From positions 1-21,800 of the forward strand of contig CANPDS010000007.1 of NCBI GenBank assembly GCA_947573015.1: 21,800 nucleotides of DNA. Direction: 5' to 3'. This DNA comes from an uncultured Muribaculum sp. Lineage in GTDB: Bacteria > Bacteroidota > Bacteroidia > Bacteroidales > Muribaculaceae. Position numbers and translations under genes: made by a program. Shown piece after piece: positions 7,279 through 14,736 of this stretch. Numbering within the stretch: position 1 is the stretch's first letter; each line of letters begins with the position of its first letter. The notes below the pieces were generated by a model. The model ran no database searches. It was not told the DNA's origin and saw only the letters and a program-made list of their open reading frames with translations.

Positions 7279-8637
7279 TTATTTCACTATCACTTTCGTG
7301 ACCTTGTTGCCTATACGGCGTATCACTACCTGTCCTGACACGGGTTCGCTTATACGCATTCCCTGCAGTGTGAAATATTCTGCCTGTCCGTCGCCGTCGT
7401 ACATATACACCTCATCGATAACACTGGAGGGCACAAGGCGGTCAATAGTGATCTTCGATATCATGTTGAACATATGGCTGCCATATGTCTTCGAACTCCA
7501 TGTATATCTCTGCTTTGCAGGTACCTGGACATCAAAACAGCAGTTGTGGATAGTGGCTACTCCGTCGCGATAGAATGAGAATGAATCCACCCCCTTGATG
7601 TTACCTGTCAGTGCCTGCTGCTTTTTATCTTCTTCGGTACGGATCGGGAAATTTTTCAGGATTTCCTCCTTTGTGTTTCCCGTCTGCATCATATAAAATC
7701 CTTCGAGGTTGAAGAGGTACATCATGTCGTTCTGCTTTGAGGTGACATTATTGTAGCCTGAATATACGTCGGGATAGACAACCACGAAATCGGGATCGGC
7801 AATAGAGAACACGATATAACCCTCGGCAACTCCTGGAACCGGGCAGTCAGCTTCAAGATATGGAGACTGTAGTCGGTAGAGTCCATCCTCCTCGGTATTT
7901 TTCTGCACCTTTACTTGCCATGGGCATTCCTGCGGGAAGACATCCTTGCGCAGTGGTATCCATCCATCCTCAAATGTTGCAGTGCCGAAATCTTCCCAGC
8001 CGGTATTGTTGTCAATTCCCGGTTTCAGCGTGAGTCGATTCACGGCTCTCATCATCACGTAGCCGCCGCTCTCATCCTTGTAGTTGCCTATAGTCCAAAG
8101 GTCATATCGAGGGAAAGTGATGGTAGTGCCATCAATCTGCCCTACGGTATATTCTGCATCGGACGCTCCTGGCAACTGTCCGACACCATCATACATCTCC
8201 TTAAGATAGAAATATGCGGGATCTCCCTGCATATCACGGCCCAACGGCTGCTTGTTGGGTATAGACAGTGTGCCGGCCTCAATGTCGATGAAAGCTTTCA
8301 CTCCAAAATTCAAAGGCCAGCCTAAGAGAAGCACAGCTCCGGTAGCCTCGTCCATTACCTCGATACGAAGCTGAGAGCTTTTGCTACCCTCATCGTTGCT
8401 CAGAAATCCATAGTAGTTCCACTCGTAGACACCTACGAAATCGTTAAGTGTGGCATTTGCCTCTGGAGCTTTGGCCACCGGCATGTCAATCGCATCAGAA
8501 GCAGCTGCATATGTGGCACAAAATAGATCGGAATTTTCATTTTCTGCTAATGATATACGTTGGCTTGCAACCGGGTATCCTGCATTGGCACACAGGATCG
8601 TCGAAGCGAAAAAAGCAAATGTGTAGAATTTTTTCAT
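7279..8637 (-). CDS. Secreted protein of unknown function with Bacteroidales C-terminal tail
   Basis: I do not recognise a family. The 452-residue protein starts with a clear signal peptide (MKKFYTFAFFASTILCANAG) and has no lipobox. The body is rich in aromatic residues and glycine with alternating strands (LNDFVGVYEWNYYGF near 64, GWEDFGTATFEDGWIPL near 215), suggesting an extracellular beta-rich fold. The end, EYFTLQGMRIS...GQVVIRRIGNKVTKVIVK, resembles the tails of many secreted Prevotella/Bacteroides proteins (LQG-R-hydrophobic, G-x-hydrophobic, N/G-K-V-x-K-V). Those tails are related to type IX sorting domains, though no sorting machinery is visible here. It stands alone, transcribed toward the ilv leader, with a promoter candidate at 8697-8725. 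Confidence 0.8.
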   Translation of the reverse strand: MKKFYTFAFFASTILCANAGYPVASQRISLAENENSDLFCATYAAASDAIDMPVAKAPEANATLNDFVGVYEWNYYGFLSNDEGSKSSQLRIEVMDEATGAVLLLGWPLNFGVKAFIDIEAGTLSIPNKQPLGRDMQGDPAYFYLKEMYDGVGQLPGASDAEYTVGQIDGTTITFPRYDLWTIGNYKDESGGYVMMRAVNRLTLKPGIDNNTGWEDFGTATFEDGWIPLRKDVFPQECPWQVKVQKNTEEDGLYRLQSPYLEADCPVPGVAEGYIVFSIADPDFVVVYPDVYSGYNNVTSKQNDMMYLFNLEGFYMMQTGNTKEEILKNFPIRTEEDKKQQALTGNIKGVDSFSFYRDGVATIHNCCFDVQVPAKQRYTWSSKTYGSHMFNMISKITIDRLVPSSVIDEVYMYDGDGQAEYFTLQGMRISEPVSGQVVIRRIGNKVTKVIVK

Positions 8638-8696
8638 TTATTATTGAGATTTGTGTGAGTAAAATCGGATTGATGAAAAAAAGTAAATGTTCTCGA

Positions 8697-8725
8697 CAAA
8701 ATTATATATTTTTATCTAAAAACAA
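8697..8725 (-). promoter_or_regulatory. Predicted promoter of the secreted protein at 7279-8637
   Basis: TAATTTTG on the minus strand (8704-8697) fits TAnnTTTG. A TTG at 8725-8723 is 18 bases upstream, slightly shorter than ideal. It leaves an untranslated leader of about 55 bases. The rest of the 228-base divergent gap (8638-8865) is AT-rich and I found no clear promoter for the rightward porin gene. Confidence 0.5.
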
Positions 8726-8865
8726 TGAATTATTGAATTTTTATTGTCGTGAAATGTGCAATTTGAAACGGCATGCATCTGTATTCTCTGAAGCCGATGG
8801 GAACAAACAAGCCTCCTCACATGTTTTAGGTTAAAATATGTTGCATCCATCATATCTCACACATT

Positions 8866-10200
8866 ATGTCCTTCAAGTTAAAATTTATGTCTTTGACCGG
8901 AGCTGCGATTATCTCCGCAAATGCCATTTCTGTCGGCGCACAGACTAAAAGTCTTGTCGATCAGCAGATCGATTCATTGGTGAATTCGCATAAGGCGGTA
9001 TATGTCGACGGGACGCCTGCCGATGCGGCCACTCAGGCATATGTTGACTCTATTCGCGAGAAGATATCGATGTTTTATTACGACCAGTTCCGGCATTTCT
9101 CCGATCCGGCTGCTCCCTACTTCCTTTTTCTCAGTAAGGATGCACAATTGGCTATGGGTATCGGTGGATGTGTCAGGATGCGAGGCTATTACGATTGGGG
9201 AGGGGCGATACCGGCATCAGGTTTCGCTCCATATCTGATACCGATGCAACCCGATCCGACTAATATGCGCCAGTTGGGCACTACTCCCGCCGGATCGACT
9301 CTGTTTTTCCGTGTGCTTGGACGCAACAAGTCGTTGGGCGACTATCAACTCTACATAGAGGCTAATTTCAACGGGTATCAAGGCCGCGACTTTCATCTGA
9401 AAAAGGCTTATGCTGTGATCAATGACTTTACTATAGGTTATGCCAGTTCGACATTCAGCGATCCTGCGGCATTGCCTCCTACTGTTGATGCGCAGGGCCC
9501 CAACAATAAGATATCTCCAACCTCTGTGCTTGTGCGATATATGCCTACATTCAGAGATAACTGGACTGTCGCTGTATCGGTAGAGTCGCCTGAGCCCTCG
9601 GTGGCTGTCGATAATGTGTCGACGGCGAAGGTGAGTGCATGGATGCCTGATTTCGCAGCTTTCGGTCAATATCAGTGGGCTCCCGGCCAGCATGTGCGTC
9701 TCGCAGGCATAGTGCGCACGCTCTCATACCGTGACCTCGTATCCGGACGCAATCACAATAGGGCAGGATGGGGATTGCAGCTTAGTTCTGTGGCACACCC
9801 GGCAGCTCCACTCACCACTTATGCCACCATAAACTATGGACACGGCTATCAGAGTCTTGGAGGAGATCTGCTCATCGGGAGCTATGATCTTGTTGGCACA
9901 CCCGACGAGCCTGGCCATCTCTATGCCCCTGCTTCATTGGGATGGTGTCTGGGTGTACAATATAATTTCCGTCCCAATCTGTTTATGTCTGTCTCAGCCA
10001 GTCAGACACGCTATCTCCCTTCCAAGGCTGTAAGTCCGGAGGAGTATAAATATGGTATGTTCGGTGATATAAACATATTCTGGAATCTCACCCCACGCAT
10101 GCAGGTCGGTGCGGAATTCGATCTGGGAATGCGCCGAAACTTCAGCGGAGAGCACCGCTGGGCGCGGCGTGTAGGTGCTATGGCTCAATTCTCATTCTGA
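8866..10200 (+). CDS. DcaP-like outer-membrane porin
   Basis: Predicted trimeric-porin-type beta-barrel of 444 residues. The signal peptide ends at VGAQ (about residue 26). A short polar, partly helical stretch (27-75) precedes the barrel, as in DcaP proteins, whose N terminus forms a periplasmic coiled coil. From about 95 on come alternating amphipathic strands (AMGIGGCVRMRGYYDWGG, YQLYIEANFNGYQ, HLKKAYAVINDFTIGYASS, WGLQLSSVAHP, LGWCLGVQYNFRPNLFMSVSA). The last residues, VGAMAQFSF, end in Phe, the usual BAM recognition signature. The FTIGYASSTFSDPAA segment with the FHLKKAY strand before it is characteristic of this family. It is monocistronic with its own terminator; the transported solute is unknown. 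Confidence 0.8.
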   Translation: MSFKLKFMSLTGAAIISANAISVGAQTKSLVDQQIDSLVNSHKAVYVDGTPADAATQAYVDSIREKISMFYYDQFRHFSDPAAPYFLFLSKDAQLAMGIGGCVRMRGYYDWGGAIPASGFAPYLIPMQPDPTNMRQLGTTPAGSTLFFRVLGRNKSLGDYQLYIEANFNGYQGRDFHLKKAYAVINDFTIGYASSTFSDPAALPPTVDAQGPNNKISPTSVLVRYMPTFRDNWTVAVSVESPEPSVAVDNVSTAKVSAWMPDFAAFGQYQWAPGQHVRLAGIVRTLSYRDLVSGRNHNRAGWGLQLSSVAHPAAPLTTYATINYGHGYQSLGGDLLIGSYDLVGTPDEPGHLYAPASLGWCLGVQYNFRPNLFMSVSASQTRYLPSKAVSPEEYKYGMFGDINIFWNLTPRMQVGAEFDLGMRRNFSGEHRWARRVGAMAQFSF

Positions 10201-10254
10201 CAGTCATCGCTACCAAAGTCTCTGAAATTATTGGGTTATATCGATACGTGACAA

Positions 10255-10319
10255 GACGGGACCGTTGTAGCTTGTGAAACATCATCCAGCGCTACGCAGG
10301 CCCCGTCCTGTATTTTTTT
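10255..10319 (+). terminator. Rho-independent terminator of the porin gene
   Basis: GACGGG (10255-10260) pairs with CCCGTC (10302-10307), and an inner GTAGC/GCTAC pairing plus CC/GG extends the imperfect stem. The apical loop is about 19 bases. It is followed by TGTATTTTTTT (T-tract to 10319). It lies 55 bases after the porin stop, on the same strand. Confidence 0.7.
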
Positions 10320-10339
10320 AAGAAGCTCTTAATAAACTA

Positions 10340-10861
10340 TTATATGGCAGTGTCGGGAAGGATATCCGCCGATGTATCCGAAGCTATGGCCTTAAGCATG
10401 GTGCCATCGGTGGCATAGAATACATCCATATCGCTCTGCCCGGTCTTTTCTACCTCAAATACATAAAATTCATTGGTCTTTTGCTTATAGTGGGTAATGT
10501 CGTCGACTGTCCAGGTGCCATAATCGCCTTCAGCAAATGCTGTGGCCACAGCATTGTCGGGGATGAGGAAGAGGTCTTTGCCATAGTCCATCTCAGTCAT
10601 TGCCCAAGATGCCGACTGATCATACCACACATCGTATCCTGTCATATCTTTGCTGAACTCCGCCACCATGTAATTGGTCTTTTTCTCCCACTTTACATTG
10701 GTGGCATCGGGGAATTGAGCTTTCAGCGCCTCTGAAAATTTCGAGGGTACAGAATTTGTAATCGTCACATCATCGTCGTCGTCATCACTACAGGAGGGCA
10801 TAACCACTGCTACTGCGGCAAACATTAAAGCAAACGCAAAAAATGATTTAAATTTCTTCAT
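10340..10861 (-). CDS. PepSY-like surface lipoprotein
   Basis: A 173-residue lipoprotein. Signal peptide and lipobox end in MPSC, with C24 as the acylated residue. C24 is followed by Ser and six Asp, an acidic stretch typical of the Bacteroidetes signal that sends lipoproteins to the cell surface. The mature part holds two copies of the Bacteroidetes PepSY-like module. In the first, FSEALKAQFPDATNVKW (about 42-58) leads into paired strands (YMVAEF, YDVWYDQSASW). The second covers about 97-160. These domains bind unknown ligands and are common in single-copy lipoproteins of gut Bacteroidales. It is monocistronic, and the start region carries a strong inverted repeat. Family call fairly sure, role unknown. 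Confidence 0.82.
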   Translation of the reverse strand: MKKFKSFFAFALMFAAVAVVMPSCSDDDDDDVTITNSVPSKFSEALKAQFPDATNVKWEKKTNYMVAEFSKDMTGYDVWYDQSASWAMTEMDYGKDLFLIPDNAVATAFAEGDYGTWTVDDITHYKQKTNEFYVFEVEKTGQSDMDVFYATDGTMLKAIASDTSADILPDTAI

Positions 10862-10873
10862 CGCTATACATGG

Positions 10874-10909
10874 ATTAATTGTTAACTATCAGTAATTCTA
10901 ACAATTAAT
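10874..10909. repeat. 11-bp perfect inverted repeat in the leader of the PepSY lipoprotein gene
   Basis: ATTAATTGTTA (10874-10884) and TAACAATTAAT (10899-10909) are exact reverse complements separated by 14 bases. The repeat begins 13 bases upstream of the lipoprotein ATG. It could be a binding site for a dimeric regulator or an RNA hairpin near the ribosome-binding region. The AT-richness makes chance somewhat more likely, but 11 of 11 matched pairs is notable. Confidence 0.55.
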
Positions 10910-11023
10910 ATTGGAGCGGAGTTTCGGCCGATAGAGTTGATATAAGGATAAAAAGCAATGATTAACTGTCATTGACAAGCTATAACATTTCATTTTTATG
11001 CGGAAAAGTCATAACTTCACATC

Positions 11024-11611
11024 ATGGAAACGAAAGGAGCGACAAAACGGATTGCAATATTTGCCTCTGGCAATGGTACAAATGCAGAGAATATTATCAA
11101 TTATTTTCAGCGCAATGAATGTGGTGGTGTTGTAGCGTTGGTTGTGTGCAACAAAGCCAATGCACCTGTAATAGAGCGGTGCCACCGTCTCGGTGTGACA
11201 GCGCACGTAGTGTCGCAATCAGATTTGAACGATCAAGAGGTAATGTTGCCGCTAATGGAGCGGCATGGCATTGATATTATTGTGCTTGCCGGTTTTTTGC
11301 TCATGATCCCTCCATTCATGATAGAACGTTATTCCGGCGCTATGGTCAATATACATCCCGCTCTGTTGCCGAAATATGGTGGTAAGGGTATGTACGGACG
11401 CTATGTACATGAGGCCGTTGTGGCTGCCGGTGAGCGTGAGACAGGCATTACCATCCACTATGTAAGCGAGAGGTATGATGAGGGAGCCATAATATTTCAG
11501 GCTCGTGTTGATCTTCAGCCTACGGATAGTCCAGCCGAGGTGGCCCGTAAGGTGCAGCAGCTTGAGGCTGAGCACTTCGCACCGGTGATCCACCGCACAT
11601 TCCTGTCATGA
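11024..11611 (+). CDS. purN: Phosphoribosylglycinamide formyltransferase
   Basis: Transfers the formyl group of 10-formyl-THF to GAR, the third step of purine synthesis, in the cytoplasm. The length of 195 residues is normal. FASGNGTNAENI (13-24) is the phosphate-binding loop. LAGFLLMIP (88-96) follows, then NIHPALLPKYGGKGMYG with catalytic N109 and H111, and HYVSERYDEGAII with catalytic D152. It is alone on the plus strand, with no other pur gene in the window, and converges with the phosphoesterase gene only 12 bases away. I see no good terminator in that gap. No convincing TAnnTTTG promoter was found in 10910-11023. Confidence 0.95.
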   Translation: METKGATKRIAIFASGNGTNAENIINYFQRNECGGVVALVVCNKANAPVIERCHRLGVTAHVVSQSDLNDQEVMLPLMERHGIDIIVLAGFLLMIPPFMIERYSGAMVNIHPALLPKYGGKGMYGRYVHEAVVAAGERETGITIHYVSERYDEGAIIFQARVDLQPTDSPAEVARKVQQLEAEHFAPVIHRTFLS

Positions 11612-11623
11612 TTCATAGAAACA

Positions 11624-13201
11624 TTATTGTAGGGGTAGTGTTGCCGGACGTTGCAGTGTGGTTGTGAATGTATATCCGTAGCGGTCGGTAAATTCCACAG
11701 TTACGGGGGTATCGGGATGCGATGCTGTTGCCCGGAACATGTGAGCTGTTGCTTCAGGCATTAAAGCCTTGTTGATAGCCACCCCGGCCGCCTTAAGCGG
11801 AATGGCACGTAGCATGAAGTGAAGAGGATCCTGAGCTTTCACTCTGGTTACTTTTAATTCCTGTCCGTTTTCAAACATTTTTACCGAGCACCCCGGCTCA
11901 TAGGCCCATACATTGGCGAGCACGGCATTGCGGTTGGCTTCACTATCGGGTAGATAGGCTTTTGTTAAAGCAGTGTCGGTGATGGCTATCTTGTTGAGAT
12001 CGTATACTCTCATCTGATAATCTGGATTCATGCCGAAGCCTTGATATCGGTGGGTCGGTTGGCCATTTGCAAGATTCCACACGGCATATCCCCATGGAGA
12101 TCCGTCACCGCACATCCAAAAGTTGGACTGCGCCGGCTTGATTTTGGCAGGCCACCATGTACCGCAAGCCGCGGCATAATTGTATTCACGTATGCGTCCG
12201 TCGGGAGTATGTTGGAAATGTGAGTTGTGGGCATGTCCGGAAAGTACGTTTACATTGCTGAACGGACGCAGCAGCGAGTCGATCACGGCTCCTCCTTCTT
12301 TTATTCGGTATACATCCTTTATGCTGTCGCCTTCGGCTGCGGGATATGTGAGCAATACCCCATGCATGGCTATGAACAGCGGTGCTGATTTGTCGGATAC
12401 CGTGGCGAGATCATTTGCCAGCCATTCAAGCTGCGGTGCTGTCATTCCGGTATGGTAGTTGCGGCGGCCATGTTGTCCAGGTTTTCCACCCTCATTTGTG
12501 TAGATGATATTGTCGAGTATGATGAAGTGGGAATCACCTCGGTTGAAAGAGTAATAGGATGGTCCCATTACCGAATGCCATGTCCCGGCGCCTGGGATGT
12601 CGCCGGCAAAGTAAGGGTCATTGTCATGATTGCCCATGGTATGATATACAGGTGCATTTACACTGAAGTCGGCATTGAAGTCGGCCAACGTATATGTGTT
12701 GTCATACCAGTAGTATTCGCAGGTCTGATCACCCAGAGTGAGAATAATCGGGCTGATACCTTTGCTGCGGAGTGAATCTATTGCCCTGTTTAGGCTGGGA
12801 ACATACAAGTCTCTAAGCCTCTCACGGTCTCCGGCGCGGTTTGCGATTTGCATGTCTGCTACTGTAATTATGGCCACTGCGGAGTCCTGCGGCAAATGTC
12901 GCAGCACGAAATCCGCAGAACCGCCGTTGCTCTGATGGACATGTCGCCAGAATTTTGCGCGGTTACCGATTCTTTCCACAGGCTCATATCCATCAGGCGC
13001 CGAGACAAACACATAGCCCAGATCAAGCGGTGATGTGATAATGTATTTTCCGGTTGAGTCGGTCAATACCACTTTATGTCCGTCGGATACCGCGGCACCT
13101 GCAACCGGTTCGCCGGATATGGTGCGCACCGTGCCGAGCACTGTTGCTGCTGATATTGATGAAGAGAGGGCCGCGCAAAAGGCCAAAGCGAAAAGTTTCA
13201 T
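11624..13201 (-). CDS. Secreted calcineurin-like metallophosphoesterase
   Basis: The start is placed at the ATG at 13201, which opens directly into a signal peptide (MKLFALAFCAALSSSISAA). A GTG start at 13258 would put 19 extra residues in front of it. The mature protein has three parts: an Ig/carboxypeptidase-regulatory-like N-terminal domain (about 21-100), a metallophosphoesterase core, and a C-terminal domain (about 345-525, ACGTWWPAKI...CGDGSPWGY). Metal-site motifs of the core are VADMQ (D116, with Gln for the usual His), LGDQ (D158), GNHDND (N191-H192), MHG (H280) and SGHAHNSH (H323, H325). The domain set matches a Bacteroidetes family of exported phosphoesterases. It lies 53 bases after the LacI-type gene and is probably cotranscribed with it, linking phosphate removal to the divergent polyol operon. 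Substrate unknown. Confidence 0.88.
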   Translation of the reverse strand: MKLFALAFCAALSSSISAATVLGTVRTISGEPVAGAAVSDGHKVVLTDSTGKYIITSPLDLGYVFVSAPDGYEPVERIGNRAKFWRHVHQSNGGSADFVLRHLPQDSAVAIITVADMQIANRAGDRERLRDLYVPSLNRAIDSLRSKGISPIILTLGDQTCEYYWYDNTYTLADFNADFSVNAPVYHTMGNHDNDPYFAGDIPGAGTWHSVMGPSYYSFNRGDSHFIILDNIIYTNEGGKPGQHGRRNYHTGMTAPQLEWLANDLATVSDKSAPLFIAMHGVLLTYPAAEGDSIKDVYRIKEGGAVIDSLLRPFSNVNVLSGHAHNSHFQHTPDGRIREYNYAAACGTWWPAKIKPAQSNFWMCGDGSPWGYAVWNLANGQPTHRYQGFGMNPDYQMRVYDLNKIAITDTALTKAYLPDSEANRNAVLANVWAYEPGCSVKMFENGQELKVTRVKAQDPLHFMLRAIPLKAAGVAINKALMPEATAHMFRATASHPDTPVTVEFTDRYGYTFTTTLQRPATLPLQ

Positions 13202-13254
13202 TATAGGATGGTTCAACGGTGTTTGATTCTGGATGGTTGTGTAAGGCATGTTTG

Positions 13255-14274
13255 TCACGCGTCATCTGCCGATGTAGAGCCACGTGCTACCAGTGTGGAG
13301 TGGAGCACAATGTTCTGCTGGGGCGAATTCGGTACTTCGATTTTCTCCAGCAATAGGCGCACTGCTATGCGTGCCATTTCCGCTACATTCTGCTCCACGG
13401 CTGTTATCTGTGGAAATACGAATGATGACAGCTGGGTGCCCGACATCGTACATATCGCCACTTCGTCGGGTATCGATATATTACGCTCCTGAAGAGTGCG
13501 TTTTGCTCCGAGTGCCTGAGTTTCTGTGAAGCAATAAATGGCGTCAAAGTCTATGCCGTCATTTATAAGGCGCTCAACGGCCATGGCTCCATCTTCTACG
13601 GATAGTCCGCTCGATACCACAAGCCGGCTGTCGTAGGGGATATGAAATTTTTCCAGTGCCTCACGGTAGCTTTGTGATCGGGCGAGTGAGTTTTCTATAT
13701 ATGTTGGACCGGTAAGATTCACAATACGTCGCCGGCCTGTATATATAAGGTGTTCTACCAGAAAGAATGACATTAGCGAATCGTTGGAGCATACAGATGA
13801 GCACTGCAGATCTTTTATGGTACGGTCAAAAAATACGATGGGGAAGTTTGACTTTACAAGATTCTCAAAGCGGTCGCGGTTAGCTAAATTATGTGTGGCA
13901 GAAACCAGAATGCCATCGACCCGGCCGGTCTCGAACATGTCGAGATTCTGGCGTTCGCGTTTGGGGTCTTCGCTCGACACCGCGATAAGCACACGGTATC
14001 CGAGAGGCTGCATGGCATCCTGTACGGTCGAGACAAACGACATTGAAAATGGGGTGGTGATTTCCGGTACGATAATCCCGATCACCTTTGTCGCTTTGGT
14101 GCGTAGGTTTACAGCGGTCATGTTACGCTGATAGCCCATTTCCCGGGCCTTGCTTCTGACTCGATCAATAGTGGCTGGACTGACATTGCTTACATCCCCG
14201 GCCAATGCACGGGATACAGTAGATTTGGAAATTTCCAGCGCATCGGCTATGTCTTTTATTGTAACGTATCGCAT
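13255..14274 (-). CDS. LacI-family transcriptional regulator
   Basis: A 339-residue protein. The N-terminal helix-turn-helix reads TIKDIADALEISKSTVSRAL (5-24), with a hinge helix near SPATIDRVRSKAREMGY (32-48). From about 60 on is the periplasmic-binding-protein-like sugar-sensing domain (VIGIIVPEITTPFSMSFVSTVQDA onward), complete to the AVEQNVAEMARIAVRLLLEKIE segment. It is divergent from the dehydrogenase-symporter-phosphatase operon and upstream of the phosphoesterase. The 460-base region between holds several sites with the half-site GCAAAC and a central CG, the type bound by this family. Most likely it senses the imported polyol or its oxidation product and controls both directions (inference). 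Confidence 0.93.
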   Translation of the reverse strand: MRYVTIKDIADALEISKSTVSRALAGDVSNVSPATIDRVRSKAREMGYQRNMTAVNLRTKATKVIGIIVPEITTPFSMSFVSTVQDAMQPLGYRVLIAVSSEDPKRERQNLDMFETGRVDGILVSATHNLANRDRFENLVKSNFPIVFFDRTIKDLQCSSVCSNDSLMSFFLVEHLIYTGRRRIVNLTGPTYIENSLARSQSYREALEKFHIPYDSRLVVSSGLSVEDGAMAVERLINDGIDFDAIYCFTETQALGAKRTLQERNISIPDEVAICTMSGTQLSSFVFPQITAVEQNVAEMARIAVRLLLEKIEVPNSPQQNIVLHSTLVARGSTSADDA

Positions 14275-14364
14275 CGGTGATTTTTATGGTAACGACAGCT
14301 TGGAGCTTGTTTGGAAAAAGAAAGTCAACGGCACTCAGGCCATATGAGCCATGCTATCGGTAAA

Positions 14365-14372
14365 CAAATATA
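14365..14372 (-). promoter_or_regulatory. Predicted -7 element of the LacI-type gene
   Basis: TATATTTG on the minus strand (14372-14365) matches TAnnTTTG exactly and lies about 90 bases before the regulator ATG. No TTG stands at the ideal -33 spacing (TTT is found there), so the promoter may be weak or need an activator. Confidence 0.45.
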
Positions 14373-14427
14373 GCCCATCTGATCCAATTTAAAAAGGATT
14401 GGCTTTAAAAAAGGGCCAATGGCTTGC

Positions 14428-14554
14428 GTGGGAACGTTTGCGAATCACGCAAACGATTGTGGAGCTGTTGCGGATACTGTCTTGTATTTGTGGGAACGAT
14501 TGCGGAATCCTCAACCGTTTGCGGGAACGATTGCGAACAATAAAAACGTTAAAT
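14428..14554. promoter_or_regulatory. Array of LacI-type operator sites, ~31-bp period
   Basis: Four aligned copies of GGGAACGATTGCGG start at 14430 (GGGAACGTTTGCGA), 14460 (degenerate, TGGAGCTGTTGCGG), 14492 (exact) and 14523 (GGGAACGATTGCGA), at intervals of 30, 32 and 31 bases. Between them lie further sites centred exactly 19 bases after copies 1, 3 and 4: CGCAAACGATTGTG (14448-14461), CTCAACCGTTTGCG (14510-14523) and a weak AAAAACGTTAAAT (14542-14554). Half-sites GCAAAC, GCAATC and GGGAAC around a central CG are of LacI/PurR type. The array lies between the two divergent promoters and overlaps neither core element. It is probably the control site of the divergent locus. Confidence 0.7.
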
Positions 14555-14558
14555 TCTT

Positions 14559-14588
14559 TTGCCACCGCATTGTCTAAACATAATTTTA
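14559..14588 (+). promoter_or_regulatory. Predicted promoter of the polyol operon
   Basis: TTG at 14559-14561 and TAATTTTA at 14581-14588 (one mismatch to TAnnTTTG) are separated by 19 bases. The pair starts five bases after the last element of the operator array. The implied start of transcription near 14594 gives a long leader of about 140 bases. Confidence 0.45.
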
Positions 14589-14736
14589 CTCAAAATTTAA
14601 CACCATGATTGCCACATTTACTTGTGAAATCCAACCTTCGGCGACGATACAATCATGTCATTGGCAAATTGATGTATGGTGATGCCGATAAACTAAGTGA
14701 ATCTATCAATAACTATATAATACAACCCTCATTATC
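14589..14736 (+). other. Long untranslated leader of the polyol operon
   Basis: About 148 bases separate the predicted promoter from the dehydrogenase ATG. A 25-codon ORF (14605-14682) is possible, but its composition gives no reason to believe in it, and no riboswitch or strong hairpin is evident. The last 35 bases are A/T-rich and lack a Shine-Dalgarno sequence, as usual for highly translated genes of this phylum. Confidence 0.35.

Noticed and set aside
8448..8834. A 128-codon plus-strand ORF spanning the start of the secreted protein gene and the divergent gap
   Set aside because: Half of it is antisense to a signal-peptide-bearing gene and the rest is AT-rich promoter DNA; no recognisable protein features.
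10318..10332. TTAAGA-AGC-TCTTAA near-palindrome as a terminator for the PepSY-like gene
   Set aside because: A 6-bp AT-rich stem is too weak, and the sequence mainly reflects the T-tract of the porin terminator.
13202..13258. GTG start of the phosphoesterase overlapping the LacI-type stop
   Set aside because: It would place 19 polar residues before an otherwise perfect signal peptide beginning at the ATG at 13201.
14428..14554. CRISPR array, considered because of the ~31-bp period
   Set aside because: Only ~14 bp are conserved, the intervening sequence also carries related sites, copies vary, and no cas genes are present; operators fit better.
14399..14608. A 69-codon ORF across the operator array
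   Set aside because: The repeated operator sequence explains the open frame; its product is low-quality and it covers the promoter.
14605..14682. A 25-codon ORF in the leader of the polyol operon as a possible regulatory peptide
   Set aside because: No enrichment in any residue related to the pathway and no coupled terminator, unlike the ilv leader.
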